Part shown: in pieces, positions 54,330 to 62,014 of the stretch | Layout: every line of letters begins with the position of its first letter | How positions within the stretch are numbered: the first letter of the stretch is position 1 | Source of the DNA: Planctomycetaceae bacterium | GTDB taxonomy: Bacteria > Planctomycetota > Planctomycetia > Pirellulales > Pirellulaceae | Length of the DNA: 62,014 bases | Assembly (NCBI GenBank): GCA_002709225.1 | Contig: PAQH01000122.1 | Location: 1-62,014, forward strand | Reading direction: 5' to 3' | Made by a program: the position numbers and the translations under genes | Notes under the pieces: model-generated | The model's database searches: none | Told to the model about the DNA's origin: nothing | The model's input: only the letters and a program-made list of their open reading frames with translations

Positions 54330-55553
54330 TCAGTCAAATGTGGAGTTTAAATCGAATACGGGTAGGAGGATCCCGATGATGATGAACATCACCATGCCGC
54401 CAATGAGGAGGAGCATCATGGGTTCAACCATTCGCACCATGACATCGAGGCGGCGTTGGATCTTTTGGTCCATGCGGTCGGCGATTTTCACGAGCACGTC
54501 GTCGAGCGAGTTGGATTCTTCCGCGACACGAATCATGGCCATCACGGGAGCGGGTATCAAACCACTGTCGGCCAGTGGCCGTGACAGCGGTTCTCCTGTG
54601 GAGATGTGTTCCGCCGACTCGGTAATGGCATTGCTCAACAACCGGTTTCCAGAAGAACCACTACTGATCTCAAGTGATTTGAGGATTGGTACTCCGTTGC
54701 GCAGCAGCGTGCCGAGAACACGACAGAATCGTGACACGGCAGATTCGTGGAAGATCGTGCCAGCCAAAGGAATTCGCAGCTTCCAACGATCGGCCCAGTA
54801 GAGTCCCGCTTCGGTGGCTAGCAATTTTCGCGTCAGGACCGCCAGTCCGGCACAACCTGCCGCGACGAGCAGGCCGTAACGTAAGAGAAAGTGGCTCAAC
54901 GTCAGCAAGATGATGGTGACGGCGGGCAGCCCGGTTCCGGCACGTTCGAGGCGATCGAAGAAGCCTTGAAACATGGGGACAACAAAGATGACCAGGAAAA
55001 GCGTCACACCGATCCCGCCGACAGCGAGGATCAGGGGGTAGGTAAGGGCGCCAATGACCTGGGCTCGCAAGGCGTCTTGTTTACGGAGAAAACTGGACAC
55101 ACGTTGCAGTGCCTCTTCCAGAAATGCGCCTTCCAGCCCGGCGCGGACCATACTGACGGACAGATTGGGGAAAACGTCTGGGAATTGTTCCAGGGCGTCG
55201 TCGAGGTTGGTGCCGTCGGCGACCTGGTCTTTCACTTGTGTCAGGACATCGGCTAGGCGGGGTTCGGTCGCTTGGGTGGCTAGGATCCGCAGCGAGTCCA
55301 GTAACGGCACGCCGTTTTCCAGTAAATCCGATAGTTGGGTGAACGTGTCAGCGAGTACTTCTGGTTTGATTTTGCGGCGGAGGCTAAACGGCAGGCGTTC
55401 CCCAAAGGATTCGCTCTTCTGGTCAGTCAACTGGAGTGGAAAGAGGGCGCGGTCGGCAAGCGAACGCAACGCCTCATGACGGTTGGCGGCGCTGACCGTG
55501 CCAGTCTCGTTCTGGCCGCTGCTCGCTCGGGCGGTGTACGCGAATTCAGGCAC
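54330..55553 (-). CDS. gspF: type II secretion inner-membrane platform protein GspF
   Basis: A 407-residue polytopic protein with two GspF domains. Membrane helices are at about 170-195 (YPLILAVGGIGVTLFLVIFVV), about 220-245 (FLLRYGLLVAAGCAGLAVL) and about 375-400 (VEPMMLLLIGGMVMFIIIGILLPV). Family motifs: FAYTARASSGQ, QLSDLLENGVPLLDSLRIL, VRAGLEGAFLEEAL, LGTLLRNGVPILKSLEI and EESNSLDDVLVKIADRM. It starts at the GTG at 55553 with a weak GAG. It couples GspE to pseudopilus assembly. Confidence 0.9.
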   Translation of the reverse strand: MPEFAYTARASSGQNETGTVSAANRHEALRSLADRALFPLQLTDQKSESFGERLPFSLRRKIKPEVLADTFTQLSDLLENGVPLLDSLRILATQATEPRLADVLTQVKDQVADGTNLDDALEQFPDVFPNLSVSMVRAGLEGAFLEEALQRVSSFLRKQDALRAQVIGALTYPLILAVGGIGVTLFLVIFVVPMFQGFFDRLERAGTGLPAVTIILLTLSHFLLRYGLLVAAGCAGLAVLTRKLLATEAGLYWADRWKLRIPLAGTIFHESAVSRFCRVLGTLLRNGVPILKSLEISSGSSGNRLLSNAITESAEHISTGEPLSRPLADSGLIPAPVMAMIRVAEESNSLDDVLVKIADRMDQKIQRRLDVMVRMVEPMMLLLIGGMVMFIIIGILLPVFDLNSTFD

Positions 55554-55627
55554 TTGCTCAGATCGTGTTAAATGGAGTTAGGGAAGTGATGTACTGGAGG
55601 ACTGGATCGAGTGCGATCGACGTAACG

Positions 55628-57382
55628 TCAGGACGCAGCCTTGGTGAGGCCTATGGTAGGGGGCGCGCCTGCTAGGTCGGGCTGCGCCAACAAACCATCC
55701 GCCTTGGTGACACGGACCACCTCGTCGACGGAAGTAATCCCATCGGCGACTTTTTGCCAACCATCGTGCCGCAAGGTGTGCATGCCAGCGCGCATCGCGG
55801 CGCGTTTGATTTCCGTTGAGGGGGCTCTTTGATTACACAGTTGCTGGATTTCTTCGTTGTTGACGAGCAGTTCATACAGGCCGCTGCGTCCTCGATAACC
55901 GGTGTTGCGGCACTCGCGACAACCTTGCGGCTGGTAGAGTGCCGTCGTTTCAACCAATTCCCAGGGGAAGTCGTCTGGCACTTCGTCTCGCTGGGGTACG
56001 TAGGGACTGCGACAGTCCGGGCAGAGCTGGCGTACCAGCCGCTGCGCGACGACTCCTTCGACTGTGCTGCTGACCAGAAACGGTTCGACTCCCATGTCGC
56101 ACAGACGCATAAATGCGCTGGCCGAGTCGTTGGTGTGCAGGGTGCTGAAGACCATGTGCCCGGTCAGTGAGGCCTGTGTCGCGTTCTCGGCCGTCTCCAA
56201 GTCGCGAATTTCACCGACCAGTACTACGTCCGGGTCGTGACGCAAAATGGCCCGTAGGCTGGCCGCGAAACTGAGCCCTACCTTGGCGTGAACTTGAATC
56301 TGATTGATGCCTTCCAGCTGGTATTCAATCGGGTCTTCCGTGGTGATGATCTTGGTCTCTTCGTCCTGGATTTCACTCAGCGCGCTGTAGAGCGTCGTGG
56401 TTTTCCCTGATCCGGTGGGTCCCGTCACCAGGACGATACCATGAGGCAGGCGAATCAAGTTCTCGAACGATCTGTAGATGGCGTCGGACATGCCGATGCC
56501 ACGTAGTGAAAAACTCAGGTTGTCTTTATCCAGGACACGCATGACGACACCCTCGCCATGGAGCATGGGAATAATCGAAACACGCACATCCACTTCGCGA
56601 CGATGAACGCGCAGTTTGATGCGCCCGTCCTGGGGAACGCGTTTTTCCGCAATGTTTAGTTTGGCCATGATCTTCAGGCGGCTGATGATGGCATTGCGGA
56701 ATTGGTGCATCTCGGTCGGCACAGGCTGCCGTTGCAGAACGCCATCGATCCGGTAGCGAATCTTGAGCCCGGTCTCTTGGGATTCGATGTGGATGTCGCT
56801 GGCCCTGGTCTCGATCGCCTCGGAAAGGATTTCATTTACAAGCCGCACGACGGACGCTTCCTGCGCCATTTCGGCATCTTCGGAGCCGTCAAAGTTCAGC
56901 TCGTCGACCATTTCAACGCCCGCTTGTTCACGCTGCTGCGCGAGCAAGCCGTCGATAGTTTCCGCACCGACGCCCAGGTGCGATTTTATCAGCGCGGAGA
57001 GCTCCTTCGCCGGGGTAAGAACTGCCATAACACGCAGACCGGTTGCCGAGCTGATGGCGTCGATGGCCTGCAGGTCAAAAGGGTCACTGATCGCGAGCAA
57101 AAGCTGTTCGTCGACCATGCGCAGCGGGAAAACTTCGTAGCGGTGGATCAGTCGTAAAGGGAATTGATCCAGGATCTGCAGGTCGGTTTCTTCGGAACTC
57201 AGGTCCGCCAGTTGCAGGCCCATAGCGGCGGCGGTCGCCTCCCATACCTGCGCACCGGACTCGAGCCCAAACTCGGAGGACAGAGTTTCCGGTTCACGGC
57301 CCTCGGCCAGTGCCGAGCGGAGTTGTTGCAGTTGGTCTGGAGTCAGCGGTTGCTGGTTTGTGGTGTGCTGATTCGCAATCAT
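55628..57382 (-). CDS. gspE: type II secretion ATPase GspE
   Basis: A 584-residue ATPase. An N-terminal GspE/PilB domain (PDQLQQLRSALAEGREPETL, LQILDQFPLRLIHRYEVFPL) precedes the motor. Walker A GPTGSGKTTTLYS lies at about 320, and the Asp/Walker B region DPDVVLVGEIRDLETAENA lies at about 385-405. The zinc-binding cysteines are in LCPDCRSP and CRECRNTGYRGRSG at about 454-490. The start at 57382 (MIANQHTTNQQ) is the best of several; upstream residues in the same frame are not conserved-looking. The start overlaps the stop of a five-codon mini-ORF (MSRIP, TAATG), which might couple translation. Confidence 0.9.
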   Translation of the reverse strand: MIANQHTTNQQPLTPDQLQQLRSALAEGREPETLSSEFGLESGAQVWEATAAAMGLQLADLSSEETDLQILDQFPLRLIHRYEVFPLRMVDEQLLLAISDPFDLQAIDAISSATGLRVMAVLTPAKELSALIKSHLGVGAETIDGLLAQQREQAGVEMVDELNFDGSEDAEMAQEASVVRLVNEILSEAIETRASDIHIESQETGLKIRYRIDGVLQRQPVPTEMHQFRNAIISRLKIMAKLNIAEKRVPQDGRIKLRVHRREVDVRVSIIPMLHGEGVVMRVLDKDNLSFSLRGIGMSDAIYRSFENLIRLPHGIVLVTGPTGSGKTTTLYSALSEIQDEETKIITTEDPIEYQLEGINQIQVHAKVGLSFAASLRAILRHDPDVVLVGEIRDLETAENATQASLTGHMVFSTLHTNDSASAFMRLCDMGVEPFLVSSTVEGVVAQRLVRQLCPDCRSPYVPQRDEVPDDFPWELVETTALYQPQGCRECRNTGYRGRSGLYELLVNNEEIQQLCNQRAPSTEIKRAAMRAGMHTLRHDGWQKVADGITSVDEVVRVTKADGLLAQPDLAGAPPTIGLTKAAS

Positions 57383-57755
57383 TACGGAATTCGACTCATT
57401 GACGTTTGACCACTGGCCAGACGCATGCGTGGTGGTTAGGCCGATCCACCTGGGCGTCGTAGCGTGGCCTGGGTCGGATTGGAAAGGTGGGGCCCAGTTG
57501 CCGTTTTGGCGAACCAGGGTGGGGTGGGGTGCCAGACGAACTGGCCAGCTAGGGGTGTTACGTGCCACGGTGTCGGACGCGTACTTGCGACACGTGACAC
57601 GGCGGACGCGCGAGATTAGGAGATTCTCACTGTGAGGTCAAGGCGAATTTGCGGAATCTGGGAGGGAGACATGCTGGGGCCTGAAAACGGGTTATTTCAC
57701 GTGCTGGCGTTAGCCGATAGGCTGGCGAAAATCGCAGCTCTCTGGGAAGGTGTTC
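57383..57755. other. 373-bp interval between gspE and the giant N-module gene
   Basis: No convincing gene. The minus-strand frame of gspE stays open to 57568 without a clear start or homology. A 34-codon plus-strand ORF at 57671-57775 has a good ribosome site (GGAGGGAGAC) but overlaps the giant gene. I saw no strong terminator. It may hold an operon-internal promoter. Confidence 0.5.
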
Positions 57756-60700
57756 TCAGTCGCGAAGCGCTTTGAGTGCCCGGCGCACCCGTTTCGCGTT
57801 ACCTCCTTTGAGCGGGAGCAGTTGTACGGTACGGGCGGGGTGCGTCTGAGCCCGCGTATCCATGGCTTTCACAAACTCAGCGATTTCATCCCCCAATTGG
57901 AGCGGGGCATTGACGACGATGGAGTTGGTTTTCTGATTGACATGCAATGTCAGCAACGGTGCAGTGGCGGCAGCATTGATCTGCTGTAGGACCGAGGCCA
58001 CATCGGCAGAAACACCCTCGGGGATCGATACACTTTTTCGTCCGCCTCCGGTCGTTAGTTGACTCTTGTAAACCGAACGCAGGGCCGCCATGATTTCCTG
58101 GGCGTCGGTGTGTTCGATCGGAATGATGCGTGGTTTGCGGAGCCCGATGGAGGACGCGGGGTCGGGAGTGTCGAGTGATTTGGCCAAGAATTCGGCGATC
58201 CTGCGATCTGTCCGGCTGCCGTAGACCACCAGTGAGTTCAGACGTTCCGCCGCGACCACGACTAGCTCACCCGGGCCGCCTCGCAGCGTGACCGGCATGT
58301 CGTCCCAGAGTTCCCGCAGCAGCTTTTGAATCTGGCTGGAGTCGGCGTTCATCAGTGTGATGATCGAAAAATTGCTGGCGGGACCGGTCTGCGCATCGTC
58401 GTCGCGCAGTAACGCGCGGAGCAGTGTTTCAAAGCGGTCGAGGGCCTCTTGATCCGAAGAAGCGATCGTGATGCCGGTGTCGCCCGGAATGATCAGAATC
58501 GGCGGCTTGGCTGTTGGGGGTGCGGGAAACGCCGCGGTCAGGCGATGTTCGGTGACTGCTGTGGGGGCCGGCTCGATCGGTTTTTCTCGGTCCGTTGCCG
58601 GTCGCTGTGGGAGTTGCGGTGGAGTTGACTTGGCTGGTGGTGGCTCCGTCTCTGGCGACACGATGCGAATTTCATTCTCGCGCAGTTGAGACCAGACCCG
58701 TTGTATGCGCTGGATCGCTTCCAGAGGACTGCCGTCCAATGGAATCACGCGTAAAGGGCCGCGCGTGTTGCCAACGGGCAAGGAGGGTTCACCCATCTTG
58801 GCCAGCATTTCACGGATCTCCGTGATCTGTTCCGGCGTCCCCCGCACGAAGAGTTTCTGCGTAACGGGGTCCACATCGGTGATCGGTGTTGCGTTCTCTG
58901 TCGCTTCGCGAAACAACTGTTCGATCGAGGACTGTGCTGTAAAAGGGTCTACCACTCGGAGTGGGAACACCTCGAGAATTCGCCGGGAGCCCTGGAGCTG
59001 TTTTAACGTCCCCTGAATTTGTACATGTTGCAGTTCGGTTGCCACCGCTAGCAATTGATTTCCTTGCGGGTTAAGGCGGAGTTCGGCTCGAGGTTGTTGG
59101 TCTTTGAAGAGCGTTTCGAGTACCGTTCGCACGCTGTCGCCGTTCGCCTGGTCGAGTTCGTAAACGCGGAGTGTTGACGGGGAGGCCGCCACACCACCAC
59201 TGATTTGAGCGACGAGGCCGCGAATGGCCGGTTCGTACACGGGGGGCGCGACAACAACCAGGCTGCGATCGGCCTTGCTGGGGTGGCAGGAAATATTATC
59301 CTTCGGGAACGCCGCGCGGACGGCGTCCGCGACGACCTGGGCTGACATGCTGCCAGTCGGGTACGTGTTGGCGCTGCGCGCCGCAGATGGGTCGTTCTGT
59401 TTAAGTTGCTCAACGAGGTCCTCGATTTGTTGATGCGCGAGGGGGCGGGCCGTCACGACAACCGTTCCGGAAGTGTTGTCCAGCGCGACGGTCGCCTGGG
59501 GCAGGAGCCCATTGATAGCGGTTTGGAGTGCGGGAGCCGATTGGGGCGGCAGCCGATAGACTCGGGGAACGACTTGCTGAGTCTCGTCGGGATGGGCGAG
59601 TTGTTCAAAGAGCTTCTGGATTTGCTGATGTTCCGAGGTACGGGCCGTTACAACGACGGTACCGGACGTGCCGTCCAACGAAACGGTCGCCTGGGGCAGG
59701 AGCCCATTGATGGCGGTTTGAAGTGCGGGTGCCGTTTGGGGCGGCAACCGATAGACCCGAGAAACGACTTGGGGATCTTCGTCGGGTTGCGTGAGCTGAT
59801 CAACGAGATCCTTAATTTGCTGATGCTCGAGGGTACGGGCCGTTACAACGACGGTACCGGATGTGCCGTCCAACGAAACGGTTGCCTGGGGCAGGAGCCC
59901 ATTGATGGCGGTTTGAAGTGCGGGTGCCGTTTGGGGCGGCAGCCGATAGACCCGAGAAACGACTTGCTGGTTCTCGTCTGAGTGGGTGAGTTGCTCAATG
60001 AGTTCCTCGATTTGCTGATGCCCGAGGGCACGGGCGGTCACGACGACCCTACCGGAAGTGCCGTCCAATGCGACGGTCGCCTGGGGCAGAAGTCCATTGA
60101 TGGCGGTTTCGAGTGCACCCGCGGATTGCGGAGGCAGTTGATAGACCCGAGAGACAGGCTGTTGCTCTTCCGATTGCTGGTCGAGTTGCTCGCAGACGGC
60201 GGCAATTTGCTGGTGCTCATCGGGGGTGGCGGTGGCGACCAGTTTCATGACGGTGGTGTCGACGGAGATGTTGGCATTGGGGACCAGCGTGGCAAGCACG
60301 GTTTGTGCGGGCGCCGGGTTGCAGTGCAGGAACGAATAAATGCGGGTCGTTTTATCTGTCTGCTGGGGCTGGTCGAGTTGTTTCAGCATAGTGGCAACGC
60401 GTTGGTGGTTAGCGGGGGTGGTCGTGACGACGATGGTTTGTGAAGTGGAGTCGAGGATTGACGAAGCGTCGGGTAGCAAGTCTTCGACCAGGCGATCGGC
60501 GGAGCGGGCGCTGGCGAATTGGAGTTTGTAAACCCGTAACTCAGGTGTAACGCCGTCCGTGGCGTCAGGGAATTGTTCCTCGATTCCCCGGATCGCCGCA
60601 GCCAACGCGGCATGCTGACCCGCGGTGCCGCTGACAATCAAATTTTGATCTTGCCTGCGAATTGAAATATTTGCAGTGATGTTGGGAGGCAGTAGCTCGA

Positions 60701-62014
60701 TCAGGTCGGCTGCGGACATTCGTCGGATAGTGTGGACTTGAATCACTGGTGTGAGATCGACGGGCGGAGGGGGAAGTTGGTTTTCGATTTGTTTGATGGC
60801 TGCCTTCAGCGCCTGCTGTAGCCGCGGGCTGCCATTGATGATCAGGTTCGGTTCCTGTGTGCGAACCGAGACATTTTCGAGCAGGTCGGGCGGGAGCAAG
60901 CCGAGCATCGCCGCCGCCGGCATGCGGCGTACGGGATGAACGTGGACCTCTCGGGATTCCTCCGGAGGAACACTCGCGCGAATCTGCTCGATTAACTCGC
61001 GGGCGCGTTGATGTTCATCAACGGTTCCCTGAATCAAGAGTCGTCCGGGTGCGGTGCTGATAAGCTCCAAGTCGGGCAGAGCGTCTCGCAGTAGTTGGCT
61101 GGTTTCGGACACGGACGCGGGCGCTATTTGATAGAGTTCCAGGGCGCGGTCTTTACCTGGTTGCTGGTCAAGTTGACTGATTTGATCGAGCGTTGCTCGC
61201 ATCCTTTCGTGTTCCTCCGGAGTGGCCAGCATCGCCATGCCGCCGGTCTTTGGGTCGAGTGCGTAGTTTGCAGCCGGGGCCAGGCTGAGGAATATCTGGA
61301 GGATCTGGTCCGGGTCGCGCCGTCCTGTCGGGTAAATTTCGACGTGGCGATCGGGGAGCGCGCTCTCCACCAACAGTGGCTTGGCAAAAGCTGCCAGCCG
61401 ATCATGATCACGCTGTCCCCCCCAGGCGACGATGCGGTCGCCGACGACCGACAGCTGCATCTGTGGAACAAGCTCTGTCAGGACCGGCAACAAAGCGGCC
61501 GCTTCCTCTGGTGGAAACTGGTAGGGGACAAGCTTGCGGGTTTGGGGCGGCGTTTCCGAACGGTTCCACTGTTCCATAAACGTTTGCAGTGGCGCGTGTT
61601 CCTTGTCGGTCGCCCAGATAAGCAACCTGTGGTGCGCATCATCCGCGATGATCTTAACCGCCGGGTACATTTCGGCGAGAAGTTCCCGCGCTTCGCTCGG
61701 CGCGCCGACCGTAATCGGATAGGCGACTACCACCGTACGGTCCGCCGGGTGCTGTCGGTCGGAAAGCGTCTCCAGTAATGACAGAATTTGTTGGTGTTGA
61801 CGCGGCGTGGCCCAGATTGCCAGCTCACGGTTATTGGCGGTTTCGACCACCTGCAGATTCGGGTATTGGCTGGTTACCGTCGATTGCACTTGTAGGAACC
61901 GCTCGCGTTGTACTTGGTTGACCGGGTAGATACGCAGCGCGGGGGGCGCGGCGGGCGGCAGATGTTCCGTGATTTGGGCCAGGAGTTGTTTGACTTGTTC
62001 TTGTTCTTGCTCTG
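57756..62014 (-). CDS. giant protein made of about twenty secretin-N-type modules, no secretin barrel (partial)
   Basis: The frame is open to the window edge; at least 1418 residues are visible and the N-terminus is missing. Almost the whole protein consists of repeated beta-alpha-beta-beta-alpha modules of 55-70 residues resembling the secretin_N/NolW fold. Each begins with a hydrophobic strand such as LRVYELDQAN or IQVHTIRRMS, contains a helix ending near LLP, a strand pair such as LLIQGTVDEH and a helix ending with QLD. I count about twenty. Four of them are nearly identical 65-residue units (QVVSRVYRLPPQTAPALQTA and so on). No secretin barrel or membrane segment is seen. It lies upstream of gspE on the same strand, so it probably belongs to the secretion machine, as a channel collar or an outer/inner membrane bridge. 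Confidence 0.8.
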   Translation of the reverse strand, partial: EQEQEQVKQLLAQITEHLPPAAPPALRIYPVNQVQRERFLQVQSTVTSQYPNLQVVETANNRELAIWATPRQHQQILSLLETLSDRQHPADRTVVVAYPITVGAPSEARELLAEMYPAVKIIADDAHHRLLIWATDKEHAPLQTFMEQWNRSETPPQTRKLVPYQFPPEEAAALLPVLTELVPQMQLSVVGDRIVAWGGQRDHDRLAAFAKPLLVESALPDRHVEIYPTGRRDPDQILQIFLSLAPAANYALDPKTGGMAMLATPEEHERMRATLDQISQLDQQPGKDRALELYQIAPASVSETSQLLRDALPDLELISTAPGRLLIQGTVDEHQRARELIEQIRASVPPEESREVHVHPVRRMPAAAMLGLLPPDLLENVSVRTQEPNLIINGSPRLQQALKAAIKQIENQLPPPPVDLTPVIQVHTIRRMSAADLIELLPPNITANISIRRQDQNLIVSGTAGQHAALAAAIRGIEEQFPDATDGVTPELRVYKLQFASARSADRLVEDLLPDASSILDSTSQTIVVTTTPANHQRVATMLKQLDQPQQTDKTTRIYSFLHCNPAPAQTVLATLVPNANISVDTTVMKLVATATPDEHQQIAAVCEQLDQQSEEQQPVSRVYQLPPQSAGALETAINGLLPQATVALDGTSGRVVVTARALGHQQIEELIEQLTHSDENQQVVSRVYRLPPQTAPALQTAINGLLPQATVSLDGTSGTVVVTARTLEHQQIKDLVDQLTQPDEDPQVVSRVYRLPPQTAPALQTAINGLLPQATVSLDGTSGTVVVTARTSEHQQIQKLFEQLAHPDETQQVVPRVYRLPPQSAPALQTAINGLLPQATVALDNTSGTVVVTARPLAHQQIEDLVEQLKQNDPSAARSANTYPTGSMSAQVVADAVRAAFPKDNISCHPSKADRSLVVVAPPVYEPAIRGLVAQISGGVAASPSTLRVYELDQANGDSVRTVLETLFKDQQPRAELRLNPQGNQLLAVATELQHVQIQGTLKQLQGSRRILEVFPLRVVDPFTAQSSIEQLFREATENATPITDVDPVTQKLFVRGTPEQITEIREMLAKMGEPSLPVGNTRGPLRVIPLDGSPLEAIQRIQRVWSQLRENEIRIVSPETEPPPAKSTPPQLPQRPATDREKPIEPAPTAVTEHRLTAAFPAPPTAKPPILIIPGDTGITIASSDQEALDRFETLLRALLRDDDAQTGPASNFSIITLMNADSSQIQKLLRELWDDMPVTLRGGPGELVVVAAERLNSLVVYGSRTDRRIAEFLAKSLDTPDPASSIGLRKPRIIPIEHTDAQEIMAALRSVYKSQLTTGGGRKSVSIPEGVSADVASVLQQINAAATAPLLTLHVNQKTNSIVVNAPLQLGDEIAEFVKAMDTRAQTHPARTVQLLPLKGGNAKRVRRALKALRD
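59385..60164 (-). repeat. four tandem 195-bp repeats in the giant N-module gene
   Basis: Four in-frame units of exactly 195 bp: 60164-59970, 59969-59775, 59774-59580 and 59579-59385. The segment coding for ALQTAINGLLPQATV is almost unchanged at the DNA level, and the unit encoded by 59580-59969 (units 2 and 3) is the most similar. Flanking modules of the same protein have diverged strongly, so this block expanded recently or is kept alike by gene conversion. Confidence 0.85.

Noticed and set aside
57671..57775. 34-codon plus-strand ORF with a good GGAGGGAG site
   Set aside because: Overlaps the end of the giant gene, composition uninformative, no homology visible; kept only as a remark in the interval.
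59385..60164. CRISPR-like array
   Set aside because: The repeats are 195 bp, coding, in frame and contiguous without spacers.
1..62014. tRNA, rRNA, transposase or integrase genes
   Set aside because: None could be recognised by reading both strands; short structured RNAs might be missed without a covariance search.

Overview
The window looks like a GC-rich planctomycete chromosome, probably of the Pirellulales/Planctomycetales kind. The reasons are three DUF1501 proteins, one cytochrome-linked DUF1549/DUF1553 protein, many Tat-signalled Gfo/Idh/MocA oxidoreductases and sugar isomerase-like TIM barrels, ThuA and exported glycosidase-like proteins, and a type II secretion operon of planctomycete style. 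I saw no rRNA, tRNA, CRISPR array, transposase or integrase. Genes lie on both strands in short operons.

Layout. 1-12.4 kb: the tail of a KPAEE-repeat protein, a small unknown protein, a PhyH dioxygenase, a DUF1501 protein, a MetX-like alpha/beta hydrolase broken by two frameshifts, then a minus-strand operon (BKACE, ThuA, enolase-superfamily dehydratase, unknown protein), an epimerase, a zinc alcohol dehydrogenase and a GSA-aminomutase-like enzyme. This reads as carbohydrate or sugar-acid catabolism. 12.4-25.8 kb: exported TIM-barrel proteins (two are paralogues), Gfo/Idh/MocA oxidoreductases, a Tat-exported ferredoxin-reductase-like flavoprotein, a DUF3566 membrane protein and a periplasmic sugar isomerase/oxidoreductase trio. 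25.9-29.3 kb: an isochorismatase-like hydrolase and a TonB/ExbB/ExbD energy-transduction set with a divergent promoter region. 29.4-36.9 kb: DUF1501 and DUF1549/DUF1553 (with an internal LamG-like domain), another DUF1501, and an exported unknown. 36.9-41.4 kb: a sulfur-assimilation locus in which a cysteine synthase-rhodanese fusion is divergent from a siroheme sulfite/nitrite reductase whose stop overlaps a small unknown gene.

41.6-62.0 kb: a small BON-like exported protein, then on the minus strand a long type II secretion/type IV-pilus-like operon. In transcription order it is: a giant protein made almost only of secretin-N-type modules (cut by the window edge), gspE, gspF, gspG, gspH, gspI, gspJ, gspK, a PilM/GspL-like gene, a GspM-plus-GspC-like fusion, an oversized gspD and a lipoprotein. 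Five successive stop/start overlaps couple gspG through the gspL-like gene.

The most interesting system is this secretion machine. The secretin carries about nine N-type modules instead of the usual N0-N3, and a second protein carries about twenty such modules and no secretin barrel. A 195-bp unit inside it has been duplicated four times almost perfectly. Together they suggest an unusually long or adjustable periplasmic channel or collar adapted to the planctomycete envelope. This is inference from the sequence only.
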